Assembly: GCA_022410635.1 (NCBI GenBank)
Contig: JAJVDF010000213.1
Coordinates: forward strand, 1,189,476 to 1,253,475
Source of the DNA: Tretioscincus oriximinensis
Lineage: Eukaryota; Chordata; Lepidosauria; Squamata; Gymnophthalmidae
Direction: 5' to 3'
DNA: 64,000 nt
Positions 35,861 through 47,729 of the stretch are shown piece by piece. A program made the position numbers and the translations under genes. The notes below the pieces were generated by a model that did no database searches, had not been told where the DNA came from, and saw nothing but the letters and a program-made list of their open reading frames with translations. Positions within the stretch are counted from its first letter, which is position 1; each line of letters opens with the position of its first letter.

Positions 35861-36160
35861 AATAGCTCAATTCAGGTTCCACTGGCAAAGTATTTTATGG
35901 GATTAAGATCGGAGATGATGGAGTTCTGAAAAAAATAGCAACTACTGAAGTGAACATGAAAAGAAACATTACAAAAGNAAGAATGTTTTATATAGAAATT
36001 GAGAATCTTATCCTCCAAAGGTCTGAATAAGAAAGCTAACTGGCTGAATACATAATTCAGGCCCATAATTCTTGTCGGCATGAACCAATTTTCTTTGTTT
36101 TATGTATTGTAAATTCTGCATGATATAATACTGCATTGTAAATACCATATGGAAACTACA

Positions 36161-36297
36161 GGAGCAGCATATTTTGCTTTCCTCTGTTTGGACTGCCCAG
36201 GTGCATCTGGTGGGCCTCTGTGTGACACAGAATGCTGGACTCGATGGGCTGTGGCCTGATCCAGTATGGCTCTTCTTATGTTCTTATGTTCTTATGT
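36161..36297 (+). mobile_element. CR1 LINE 3' UTR fragment
   Basis: A 137-bp copy of the CR1 3' UTR, nearly identical to 10634-10770, ending in ttcttatg repeats. The body is missing. The next CR1 piece (37376-37911) is an internal part in the same orientation but from a different insertion, since the order is 3' end first. Confidence 0.9.
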
Positions 36298-36949
36298 ACT
36301 AGATATATAAGTGAACTGTTGTTTCTTTGCTTGAATTTTTGAACACAATTAGTAGTAGCAGCTATTTTTTAAAGTTTTAATATTGATAATATTTAAATAT
36401 TATAATATTTAAATAATCTTTACCATTAACAATTCATGCACTGCCAATGGTAAAATTTGGAGCCAATCCCAGAGCTCGGAAGGAAACAGCATGTGCATGC
36501 TGTGGCAACAGCTCTGATAACGGGAGAGTACCTTCCACCTCTATGTCTGGTGGAGCAAAATAGGGTCTCCGGTAGGCAAAGCAGAGCCATATCCAAAATG
36601 TGAGTGAAGGCACCACCTTTGCCTACATTGCGGTGCCGTACACTCCTGTCCACTCCATCAGTCATGGCAGACTGGAGTGGAGCCTCCAGTGCCCAAGCCA
36701 TGGCTGGAACTATGTTCAAAACACAGAAAAAGGCACCACCTTTACCTGTATTTTGATGTAGCTGCAGCTTGGGACAAACTCAAACCTGTATTTCTGGGCT
36801 TTTAACTAGTCGGCGTCGTCATCATCATCAAGAATATACAGCCTGATCCCCACATTGCTTTGGNGGTGATACTACCTTCTGTCTCTCCCATGGAACCATG
36901 CATTTCACATGCTCTAAAGGTTTTTACTGTGGAGTAAATAGCCTCCGCA

Positions 36950-37205
36950 TATTATCTGATTTAGCAGCTTCCATTTTGTAAAGTCTGAAAGAAAAGCTGC
37001 TTCAGAGCTTCATTATGCAAATTGTAAAACATTCATTGACTCTTGCCTAGTGGAGATTGCCTGGGAATTGTATGCAGTCTCCCAGAGAATGCTGGGGTTT
37101 GTAGTCAGACAAGTGCAGCAATGATTTCTGGGGCTTGTGATATCACGAGAATTGCCAGGATATGTCAAGGACAGAGAGAGAACTGCAAGGAAGATTGAAG
37201 GTAAA
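36950..37205 (+). repeat. Dispersed repeat, copy 2
   Basis: Contains gcagcttccattttgtaaag, cttcattatgcaaattgtaa, cattcattgactcttgccta, gagaatgctggggtttgtag, gtgcagcaatgatttctggg and aactgcaaggaagattgaag, in the same order as the copy at 7095-7305 and the reversed copy at 58915-59130. Confidence 0.65.
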
Positions 37206-37375
37206 TTGAATTTGTGAATTTTCTGCCTTACTTTTTAAAAAAGCAATTTAAAACTTGTAGTGGAGAAGCAGATGATTAACAACAACAACAACAAAAACAA
37301 ACCCTACGTAAAAAAATTCTAAACCTTATCCTAATTATGGTTACAAGAATGAGATTTTGGGGAGAGGTCCAGAAT

Positions 37376-37911
37376 CTGCAGCAGCTAAAAAAGCAAATTC
37401 AATGTTGGGGATCATAAGGAAAGGGATCGAAAATAAGTCAGCAAGTGTTGTTTGGCATCTTTATAAATTTGTGGTGAAGCCACATTTGGAATACTGTGTA
37501 CGATTCTGGGAACCACATTTAAAAAAAATTGTGGAACTAGAGAAGGTCTAGAAAAGGACAACACGATCATCTGGATCACCTCCCTTATAAAGTCAGGTTA
37601 CAATGTCTGGGCCTCTTCAGTCTTGAAAGATGGAGTTTCAGAGATGATATGATTGAAGTGTATAAAATCATGGATGAGGTGGATAAGGTGAATTTTCTCT
37701 GTCACACAATACTGGGACCAGGAGGCATTCCTTGAAACTAATGGGCAGAAGTTTGAGAACAGACAAAGGAAAGTTTTTTTCGACCCAGTGGGTCATCGAT
37801 GTGTGGAACTTACTTCCAGAAGAGGTGGTGATAACTAGCAGCCTGGACAGCTTTAAAACAGAGTTCGGCAAGTTTATGGAGACAAAAGGTATAAATAGCT
37901 ACTAAAGTGGA
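37376..37911 (+). mobile_element. CR1 LINE, ORF2 C-terminal fragment
   Basis: It reads AAKKANSMLGIIRKGIENKS then ASVVWHLYKFVVKPHLEYCV in frame, the C-terminal region of CR1 ORF2. A stop follows VELEKV (37549-37551), and CR1-like sequence continues in other frames to about 37911 (tttatggagacaaaagg). There is no 3' UTR or terminal repeat. The copy is broken by stops and frameshifts. Confidence 0.88.
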
Positions 37912-39678
37912 TCTTTTGAAATTGCCTCTGAAATTGTGTAGATCATTTTTTATCAATAGGGAACACTATTTATTGTGCTTTCATCTGATCACAATATGAT
38001 CGATTCATCCTTTATCCTCACCCCTAAAAGATTAACAGCATTTTATCCATTTTATTCACACTAGAAATGTTTTTTTNAAAAAATGTTTCGATATTACACT
38101 AGATTGAAAGTTTTCTCAATGCTACTCTGAGTAGTAGTATATAAAGTAGTATTTGCTAAGTGCTGTATCCGTTTTGTTTTTAATGCTAGATAAAAGCTAA
38201 GTTTTTGCATTGTAATGCCTAAATCTTGTGATTTTATTATATTAAAAGAAACAAGTAATCAAGAACAGCATGAGTAAGTTTTAGTAGGGCTACTGCAGGT
38301 GCAATGCCTGGCTGGAATGCCCCACCCCCCACCCCCATACACATAAATCTCAATCAACCATATCTCACCTCAAGATTGCACTGATACAAATCCACCATTC
38401 AGCTTCAAGGGCACAAGGTTTTGTAAAGCTAGGAGCTCAATTCACTAACAGTAGCTTTCAAACCCATGAAATTATTTATTGGAAATCAATGTTCAACTAG
38501 ATTTGTGTTTTAGATTCAGATTTACAAAACTGATGTGATTTTGTATTTCCTAATGACATTGTTGGATAACCCAACTTCACTAATTTCCTAAAACATGACA
38601 ATATTTGACACCATACTGTAAAGTACAGAATGTCATCTTTTGAGTGGAATAAAAAGTCATACGATCTTGTGAAGGTAATTTTTTTTCAAGTGAGTGCTTT
38701 CTGCTAGAGCTTCCATAATAAATCTGAAAAAGTCAGTTTTATGATAAACTCGAAGGCACTGATGCCAGCATACAGACATGCACTTCACCTGCAGCTCTTA
38801 AATCCTTATATTTTAGGATTTGAACAATTGATTAATTTGTAGAACATAAAATGGGAAACGAAAATGTGCCTGTCATGCTCTACTGAGAGCCAGGCTGCAC
38901 TGTTGTACTTGCTTACATTCTTGAAACTCATAATGCAAAAAAACAGTTCAATTTCAAGAGAAACAGAAGTCTAACTATAGATTTTATTTTAATTCATTAC
39001 ATCCATTAAAGGTCTGTGAACTTTATTGTAGATTTTTAGATTCCAATTTAAAATCTTACCAAGAAAGTCCTGCAACTTTATAAACAACTTCACAAATCTT
39101 ATTTTTGTGATGCTAAATGTATACATTGCATAACAACACATTATGTGGCGCGGAAAGAAAGAAAAAAACCCTGTTCGAGCCAGTATTAAGAACACCAGAT
39201 ATTTAGATATAGGTAGGCACGAGGAAAGAAAAAAAGACCACAAATGATTAATTTATATGATCTCTAAATTTAATTTTGGGGAAGTAGATCATTCATTATT
39301 TCTCTGAGATGTAAGTTACAGGGCTTGAATGGTCAACTGATGCCAAGAACACAGAATCTGGAGCTTCAAATTCTGAAGACAAGAATCTGGTAATCAAATA
39401 TGTTACCAGATTTCCTTCCTATCCAACATGTACCCACCGCCCTCTTTTAAACTAATAAATGGTTTGTTGGACAACATCTGGATGACACTGCCTAGATCTC
39501 ATTCTGGGAACCATCATAGATGGTGTAAAAGTAAAATTTGTTTTTATAGAATACATCTATTCTGTATCTGAAGAGGTTAAATCTTTTGGACAGTCTGTAT
39601 GGATCACACCCAGATATCCAGAAGATGCAATNTTTAATATAAAAAAACACAGTGTGGACTATTTCAAAGATTTAGAAG

Positions 39679-39932
39679 AGTAATCTGGTTTTTTATACCC
39701 CACTCTTTCCAGATCAGCTTCCAATGTTATTTTTCACATGAAAGTTTACATCTATCCCCACCAGGTTGTGGTGGTACCCACTAATCTAATTGCAAAGTGA
39801 TTCCGAATAGATGGGTTGGCTAAAGCTGAGGCTAGTAGAGGGCATTCACCCCTCTTCATGGCTGACACAGAGCTTCGAGAACGGGTCTCTGGACTGAAGG
39901 ACCATTTCTTAACCACTGCACCACCATGCATT
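39679..39932 (-). mobile_element. tRNA-derived SINE, second family
   Basis: The minus strand begins with a tRNA-like head, tgcatggtggtgcagtggtt, then gagacccgttctcgaagctc (B-box-like). The body has ctactagcctcagctttagc, ccaacccatctattcggaat and ccaccacaacctggtgggga, and the tail gagtggggtataaaaaacc. It shares this body with the copies at 24841-25112 and 27612-27890, and differs from the SINEs at 51606 and 58313. Confidence 0.82.
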
Positions 39933-40484
39933 ACCTTAGTCCTAAGTATTTGGTTACAGATTAAAATATTTCTCTGATGTTCCAACTGGCTTTGGGATGG
40001 GCATGGGTAGGTGATCTATAAACAGACAATTAAGGTCTACTAGGAATTGAAAGGCAGAACTAAAAAATTAAAAATAAATAGTCATTCCTTTTAAGGAACT
40101 TTCTGAGACTCAGCTCTCCCACAAGACAGAAACCAGTGAAATCTCAGTGAATCCATTAGCTGGACACATGAAGAGTGATTTCAGATGGCAATAGTATTGA
40201 GCAGTGAAAAGACTATTGTTTATCTGAGCAGCAGGTCTCAAACTTTGACTGCTCTATAATAATCTCTAATTGGTGCAAATCCCATTATAGGCATGTCTGG
40301 TCAATGTCAACCTTTCCCTCACTTTTGCTAAACCTCTATAGGCAGTTTGCTCTTGCGTTTTTTTCTCTAGGCAGATGTCCATCTTTCTACTTCAGATGGG
40401 ACTACACTCCCTTTTGCTTCTATTGGATAGAATACAAAATTAAGAAGTTTACATTAAAAAAGGGACAAGTAGGGTTGTTCCCAT

Positions 40485-40913
40485 TGTAAAAGAAAACTCT
40501 GGATGACTGGAACTGGGAACAGTAGCAAATTTATTCCATGTGAATCTCAAGAGAACTCTAACTCTAGTACGGCTGTGCATCAGCTTTTATACATAAATTC
40601 CTATTGGTTACTCATCATCACATACCACTTGAATCAGCGAATCAGATTACGTTTAATAATGCAAGCCTAGCAATGTCTATATGCAAGCACAGCAAGAATA
40701 CAAGGATTTCTCAAGACTCCCTGTTAGCCCCAACCCCTATTTTCCAAGCACTGTTTGCATAGTTGTGGTTATCCACAGAAGGTCCCTGGGTGCCACCTTT
40801 GCCCTACATTGTCAGCAGATCCTCGCTCAGCATCCCGTTTTCTTCCTCGGCCCTTTGTGCTTACTCAGCTAGGACGTTCAGTGGTTTTCCTGCTTGCCCT
40901 GTTACAAGCTCCC
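40485..40913 (-). mobile_element. LTR-like element (probable solo LTR)
   Basis: On the minus strand the element begins about tgtaacagggcaagcagg (40911) and ends near ttttcttttaca (about 40487). About 325 bp in, a TATA box (tataaaa, 40591-40585) follows a ccaat motif (about 40607-40603). A polyadenylation signal aataaa (40535-40530) follows about 50 nt after the TATA box. This TATA, short R, polyA-signal order, with TG...CA ends, is the layout of a retroviral or retroviral-like LTR. I see no matching target duplication and no internal genes, so the exact ends and the family are uncertain. Confidence 0.5.
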
Positions 40914-41234
40914 TTTGCCCTTAATCTTTAACTTATGATTTCTGGCCTTCTATAATATGACAATGCTTAAAATAATCTGCAAAGATTATTCCACACCATT
41001 ACCAAATTCCTGGGCCAATTCCATTACCACAATTACACAATCTAGCAACCTATACTGCCTACGTTTATCAAGGTGGAAGAATGTGTTCATAGTAAAGGAT
41101 TGCCCTGGACACTGGCAATCCACACTTCTTGTTCCTTTTGAATGCATTTAGGCTTGTACCAAGTAGGTGGTGTTATGTATAAATCCTGCAGTCTAAATTC
41201 TGGAAAGAAAGAATTGGAAAGAAAAGTAACTTAC

Positions 41235-41309
41235 ATCTTCCTCAGATTGGGGAGTTTCTTGAATATTCCAGTTGCTTCCAGAACAGAAATGTCATTATCG
41301 TGTAAACGC
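41235..41309 (-). CDS. SLIT3: SLIT3 exon: first LRR of domain 3
   Basis: This 75-nt exon encodes one leucine-rich repeat unit. It begins with the last base of a split leucine codon, reads 24 codons ([20 protein letters not shown] then NLRK) and ends with AT of a split isoleucine codon. The [15 protein letters not shown] string is shared by vertebrate SLIT2 and SLIT3; the PN at its end (SLIT2 has PQ) favours SLIT3. The acceptor is tttcataag and the donor gtaagt. The exon is one repeat longer by a codon than the standard 72-nt LRR exon, as in other Slit genes. Confidence 0.95.
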
Positions 41310-43524
41310 CTTATGAAAAAGAACAAAAAAGCATGGTTTTTTTTAAAAAAGTTTCAAATAAATTTTATAATTTTCAAAGATCAAGAAAAAAAGTTATTAA
41401 AATTGTGTTTAAATTGCAAAGCAATCACAAGCTTTATTTGGCAATAACTCATTGACTCTCTCTGTCTAATCAACAAACAAAGTTGCTAGAAGGCCAAAGG
41501 ATAAGGATAGTTTTCCTACAATGATGCAACTTTCAGATGGCTTAGAAAAGTTGGGATCACAGACATGTTGTCCCTTTTCATGAAGATTCTAGGCTAGAAA
41601 AGGTGGATTAAAAAAGCGATGATGCCATGAGGACACACATTAACACATGCAAAATGCTTTTGAGCTGCTTTTGTTTTACTACAAATGAATGCAGCCAACT
41701 CTTTGCAGGAAAGGTAGACTATAAACCCAACCTTACATACCACAGTAATTTCTTTTTTCAATTTACAGTGAGTATTGTTGGCAATTAGTCTGTGTAATTA
41801 TTCATAATATAAAAATGGAAAGGCAAAATCAATCAAAAATGAAAGCTGTTTTCATTAGTGGGTTTTATTCTTTTTTCTTTTTCTTTTTAAAGGATGCCTT
41901 TAAGATAAAACTATTGATTCAGGATGCCCTAGACGTTCTTGACTGACCCATAAAGATTAAACATAATTAGCACTTGGCTTGGGAAATCAACTTGCAATGA
42001 TGAAAAAAATTCTGTACCAGTCACAAGTAATTTAGAACAATCTTTATTTTTCTAGTAAATGCTAAGAGGATTTTCTAATAAATGTTTTTATTTTTCTAAT
42101 AAAGGCTTAAATAATTGGAAAATATATTTAAAATATACTGTAGATAAAAAAACCACAAAAAAACCCTCCTTCTTCAAAAATTAAACAGGTATTTTAACCC
42201 TTGGCAATCTTGGGCAATTTTGAGAACTCTTGTAACCTGGCAAAATCCAATTCTTACAGTAGTTTGGGTCATCATATATTTCTCTTGCCCTGGTGATCTC
42301 TGATTAGCAGTAGCCAAAGAGAATCTGTAAATATTTTTTTGTATATTCACTGCATCTTTTCATTGAATCTTTGGAATAGAGCTTGAGATTTACAGATCTC
42401 CAGTTAGCTCCATAGTTAATAATTCTCCAACTATGGAAATGATGGGATTAGGCAATGAAACTGCTGTGGAGCACATTGACTGGTTTGAAGAGACCAAAAT
42501 ATTACAGCAAAAAGAAAGAAAGAAATCTAAAATGTAGTGGTCTCTAAGCAAAGGTTATCCAATGTGTCAAATTGATTTTAAAATAGAATGTATCTGGCAT
42601 AAGACAAATTAATAGTGATCCCTGGAATGAAAAAGTGACTATCAAGCTTCAAATTCCAAAAGATACAAACTCTGCCATTGAACTGCCCATGAAGTAACCA
42701 TAATGATTGGGAATTAAAGCGGCAGTTTTGCTATCATAAAAAAAAATAACTGAACATACTTGAACCCCTGAAAAAAAGTTAATGTGATGAGATCCAGAAG
42801 TCTGAAATGATTTCTTCAAGCTAATGAGAAAGTGCACTGAATGTCTATAAGCAGCTATGCGACTAGATAAAAGGTGCAACAATATTCAGTCACTGATGTC
42901 TGCATAATTTAACAGGACGTGCTTACTTCAAAAACTCAAGCCAGGATATACTCAGGTAGGATTCACGTGATAGTGAGTCCTATGTTCTAAATGAAGATTG
43001 TGCTGAGCAAGGCTAATATTGAACCAAAAAAGTTTCATTCCTTAGTTAAAGTTTTCTCTTATGATTCTAACTCAAGACAGCTTGGAATGAGGGGAATACT
43101 AATGCAATTAACTTAAATTCCTCCCAGACTTTTCTCCAAGAGTGCAAAATGTGGCTAAAGATATCAATAATTTCCTGTACTCTCTGGAGAAGGTAGCACT
43201 AGATCACCAAAGTTCCAGCCAGTGTATCATTACCAAGCTGACCACTGTCAGAGCTCTATTTCCTAACAATAGAGAAGGCCTTCCAGAGCACAAGATCATG
43301 CATATCCTGAAACATAGGACGATAGGCTTGAACAGGTATGCAGCCAATAGATTTTCATTGTGATAAAAAGAAACCATCCAGAAATATGTATTTAGCAATA
43401 TTCTTACAAGCATGAATTTCAGCATTACTGGCTTGCTTTAACTGTTAATGGCTTGATAGGAAATTAAGAAAAAGACGTTAGCATTTTTTAGAAGCATTGT
43501 ATTTTCTTTAAGCTCCAAACTTAC
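41310..43524 (-). other. SLIT3 intron, 2215 bp
   Basis: AT-rich sequence without any exon, RNA gene or mobile element that I can recognise. Confidence 0.65.
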
Positions 43525-43675
43525 AGATCTGTAGTATATTCTGGAACGTGGATGGGAAGTCGGGTGAGCTTTTGGTTAGAACAGTCTACAATTGTTCCTT
43601 CGCAGCGACATTTTTCAGGGCAGACAAGGTCCATGAAACATTCTCCACTGAACTTACTTCTATAGTCCTCTGAAC
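43525..43675 (-). CDS. SLIT3: SLIT3 exon: start of LRR domain 3 (N-terminal cap)
   Basis: This 151-nt exon encodes the linker and the cysteine-rich N-terminal cap (LRRNT) of LRR domain 3. Two bases complete the split glycine codon from the previous exon; then come 49 codons and two bases of a leucine codon. The translation begins [20 protein letters not shown], continues [20 protein letters not shown] and ends at EYTTD(L). The CPEKCRC..VDC cysteine pattern is typical of the Slit [25 protein letters not shown] matches the SLIT3 form; SLIT2 has [20 protein letters not shown] (from memory). The acceptor is tttttgtag and the donor gtaagt. It follows the 19.2-kb intron with mir-218-2, and a 71-bp-arm palindrome begins 97 nt upstream of the acceptor. 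Confidence 0.97.
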
Positions 43676-43772
43676 CTACAAAAATCACAATACTTCCAGG
43701 TAAATAACTGGTAACAAAGTAGCAACCCAAATCACACATAAATGAGAGTATTTCCACTTCGTAATAAAAATG

Positions 43773-43967
43773 AAGTCCAGCAAAGGAGCTAGCAGCACTT
43801 TGAGACTAACTTGAGAAAAGTGGTTGTCATAAGCTTTCGTAGACATGTCTACTTCTTCAGATGCTCTACGAAAGCTTATGCCAACCACTTTTCTCAAGTT
43901 AGTCTCAAAGTGCTGCTAGCTCCTTTGCTGGACTTTCTACTAGACTAACACGGCTATTTCTCTGAAA
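43773..43967. mobile_element. Penelope-type 3' terminus in inverted (palindromic) form
   Basis: Left arm 43773-43843 and right arm 43865-43935 are reverse complements over 71 nt with one mismatch, separated by a 21-nt spacer. Each arm is the same 3' UTR sequence as 450-515 of the element at the left edge, including the string cgaaagcttatg. The right copy continues to the terminus, actaacacggctatttctct, ending near 43967. The structure is two 3' ends of one element facing away from a shared centre. It lies in the SLIT3 intron 97 nt upstream of a splice acceptor. It has no coding part. Confidence 0.65.
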
Positions 43968-45468
43968 TTGATAAAAATGAAGGTTAAGGATAACGCCACA
44001 TGGGCTGATATATTGAACGAACAAACGTATCAGGAACATTTTTCCCATATGCTGATGCCACTCTTGAGTTGTACTAGCTTGTGGAAGGAAAGATAAACTT
44101 AGCACATTTTCAGATTTTGTACACTGGACAGTGTGGAATCACTCTGTTATGCTCTATATTCTGAGTAATCTGTTTCACTGCTGTCCTAGAAAGAAGAGAT
44201 TTACTCAGCAAACTTCTTTCAGGTGTTTACCTTTCTTCATTGTTTTGATAGCCAACACATGTTAAAACAGTGAACGAGGGCAGAAATTTAAGACAGCAAA
44301 TCAGTTCAAAGGCAAAATTATTAATATTGACGACAATGCTTTCCAAACAGTTTAAGCATTAATGCGAAAAAGCTGCACTTGAAAGAAACATGATTTCCAA
44401 TAANTGCCTGTTTACATTTAGTACTGCACTTCAACTTGACAATGTTAATTTTTGTGGCCAGCATAGTTTCACATGTAAATTTGCCAGACCTTCATAAACT
44501 AACTGAGGTTGAAATTTCTCTTTATATTTAGTTATCAAAAATTAATTTGTTGAATTCCTGAACAGAAGCTTAAGAGAAAGAAATAATTTTAAGTTATGCA
44601 TTTTTTTTGTCAAAAAACATTTTTAAAAAATTATCATAAAATGGTGAAGCCAAGGTGATATTGAATTTATTGTGATCTAGAATAATTTTCTGTATAACAA
44701 ATGAACGTATACATGTTTTGTGGACAAAGCCATACTCAAATGCTAGATTTAATTGGTCCACTTAAGGAGCCCCAAGGACCAAATTATTGAGGTTTTCAAG
44801 TTTCTGGCTAGCTTCAAAGCACACAATTTAACAATATACTTTGACACAGAAGATTCCAAAAGAACAGGGCACTGGGTTATTAGGAAAGCAAAACAAAACG
44901 AAATCAGCTGTGTTCTATCATATTCTTTATAAATTTTACAAATGCCATTCCTTGACAAGCAATGCTAACATTTCATGGTCTTCTCATTATACTACACAAT
45001 CTCCAGACATAATAACTCACCTTTATACCCAAACCACAGATAGCACATGCACATTTTGAGTGACTTGATTCTAATCCTAGTACTATTAAAAGATCTCACT
45101 GTGTTACCAGCCTTTTGTGACCCATGTCAGCAAGTTGTGGCACCCAGATTACATTTAAGATATTAAAGAGCTGAAACAGTCTTGCAAAATACTTGAGCAA
45201 TGTACCTTGTTTTGCAGATTTCAGTAATTATAATTTTTTGTTTCTCATTTGCATTTCATTTTCTTTTTCTTTTTCATTTATTACTAACTAATTGTGAAGC
45301 CTGGCTGATCACTTGATGAAGAGTAAGAAAACACGGCTGCACTTGTCGGTCAACACATCATCCACTCCGCTGTTGCCCCTTTAGTGGCAGCTCCTCCTGC
45401 CGAGCTGATATCAAACCTGTCCCCAGCTGCAAGTGTGAGTGGAAGCCTATTCCATAGACTGGTGGCAA

Positions 45469-45832
45469 ATTATGTGCAAATAATTATGTGCAAATTCAAA
45501 GGCAAGTATCACTGGGGGTAAGCATTAGTAGTATAGGTGTTGGCTTAAACTTATAAGGCCCTAAATAACTTGGGCTCCAAATATCTAAAGGAACGCCTTC
45601 TCCCATACCAACCTGCCTGTGCCTTAAGATCTGCAGGGAAGGGCCTCCTGTTTGTACCTTTCAACAACAGCCAGTGGAGTGGGTACCCGGGGTAGGGTCT
45701 TCTCGGTGGTTGCCACCAGTCTATGGAATAGTCTCNCTCTCGAGGTCTGCCTGTCATCATCACTCTATTCTTTTAGAAGATCTCTGAAGACGCACCACTT
45801 TCACCTGGCTTTTGGATAAATAGTGTTTTTTC
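45469..45832 (+). mobile_element. L2 LINE fragment with 14-bp flanking duplication
   Basis: The plus strand encodes a decayed C-terminus of L2 ORF2 (PYQPACALRSAGKGL type, then LWNSL and LKTHHFHLAF type). It is flanked by tagactggtggcaa at 45455-45468 and again at 45833-45846, and part of that repeat recurs at 45850-45862. It ends at gtgttttttct without the L2 3' tail that the copy at 47730-48190 has. Over about 350 bp the two copies differ at only a few positions and one short indel. Confidence 0.75.
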
Positions 45833-47729
45833 TAGACTGGTGGCAATGATAGACTGGTGGCAATGATGGGCAGGCAGCAGGGTAGTTACTCTAAAGCTTG
45901 GCTGACATGTGGCTTGGGGCCTCCCAGCAATCAGTGAGAGCCCTCTGGGTTGCAGAATTGGCCACTGCCATCTTCCCATTCTGGTGTGGCTTCTGCTGCT
46001 GCCCACGTGCCCACCCAGAGGAGCAGACTTTGGTTGTTAGGATTACAGAGCTCCAAATCCAGGAATGACAAGAAAAGCAATCTTGTTGAAGAATAATTAT
46101 TGATAAATAAATTCAGAAATAAGACCAGAAGTTAGGAGTTAACTTTACCGCTGGCAGGAGTGAGAGTTGAGAAGGGGGAGAGCAAAACTATAGGATAGGA
46201 GGACCTAACATTGGTAATAACGCATGCACCAATACCAAAAGTTCTATTAATGGTTTGGGGCTGTTCCCTCTGTCCGTGCCAGCAAAGCCTTGCATCCTTC
46301 GGAATTGGCTGCCCTGGCATGGGTGTGGAAGTTGGGCAGCTGNCTCAGCCTCTTTTGCCTCAGAAGGATCTTCCCCATCATAGCGACCTAACCATGCTGC
46401 ATATGTGCATGAGCACTCAGTGTGCTTGGGGCAAACAGATAAGAAAAAGATTACCTGAACTCCTTAGGGGAGTTCTACATTCACTCAGAATGTCATCCAT
46501 GCACCACCACTGTGCAAACTATACAGATGTGGCTACAAACTCTGGCAGTAGAAAGTATTTGCAGGAATAGGTCCAATGCAGTTAGCTGTCATTGCATCAT
46601 TTGGCTGCACTTTGTAAACATATGCAGGCTTAGGACAGCAGGGACTACATCGAAGGGACTACATCAAAGGGACAATAATACTGAGCAAAAGTGTGTATAG
46701 TTTGGTCCATGTTTGTGAATTTGTATGAACATTTCATGTGCAAATGAGTTTGCATCAAATTAAATACATTGTTGCTCGCATATTCATGTCTGAATGAGCC
46801 AAACCACTCTCATTAGTCAAACAGTTCACATTGCCAGACCTTTCCTATTGGACAAGATTTTTTTCATGGGAAATTAGATGTTTGTGTTTATGAATGCATT
46901 TGAATATGAACATTTTGGCTGTTTGAGAGATCTGTTTGTTGTGTAATCAAATTAACTTTTATCCATGAACATGCTTATTCCATAGATTAAGAGCCATTCA
47001 AGGAAAATGAAGGTAAGTTTCACTCTCTTTTACTCTATGTGTTGTTGAGAATGGGTGGATTACGTACTTTTGGTTTGAAATAAATTGATTTCGAAGTGTT
47101 TAATTTAACTATGTTGAGCTGGTGNGGTTACTTGTTTTTAATTGATATAAGGTAAATCAAACAGCTGCCTGTTGTGAAACTGTTTCTTTATATAATGCTA
47201 TAAAGAATTTGTATCATTATTATCTTTCTTCACTATGAATTTGCTACATTTCACAGGAAACTCTATCATTAATCCTAGCTTGTGATTGGCTGTTCTGTAT
47301 CCCTTTTGTCATTGATTTCTGGCTCTCTTTTTTGTCGAGGAAGATTCAAAGGAAAAAAAAAACCTTTTCTGAGTTTTGCAAAATTGTAAATGGAGTTTTC
47401 AAGCTCATTGCTGCTTTTTCTAGTGTAAATTTGATTGGAAAAAACATCTGATTACCTTCTTAGCCTCTGTTGTAGCTGAAGAACAGGGCTAGAATTCTCA
47501 GAATCACTTATGGAGAATGTCCACAGTCTCTCATCATGGCCCAAAGAGAGGACATTGCACCACTTAAATATACTAGCAAGAAAAAATGTAATGACAGCCC
47601 CTTCTAGGGATACCTATGCTGGATCTCCACAACTAGCAAGGTAAATGACCCATATTTATACTATTATAGCATGAAATAATATTCTGTATTTATTCTTGTT
47701 CTGTATACTCTGATGAATTGGACAGATGC

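Larger units (their letters stand above)
30319..41234 (-). other. SLIT3 intron, 10916 bp
   Basis: This is the most LINE-rich intron: CR1 pieces at 30654-32189 (minus) and at 35355-35860, 36161-36297 and 37376-37911 (plus), a dispersed repeat at 36950-37205, a SINE at 39679-39932 and an LTR-like element near 40485-40913. The stretches 32251-35354 and 37912-39678 show no gene or classified element. The 36430-36800 patch is less AT-rich and unclassified. Confidence 0.7.

Noticed and set aside
46211..46570. Plus-strand open frame of 119 codons
   Set aside because: No recognisable similarity, no upstream gene context, and antisense frames overlap it.
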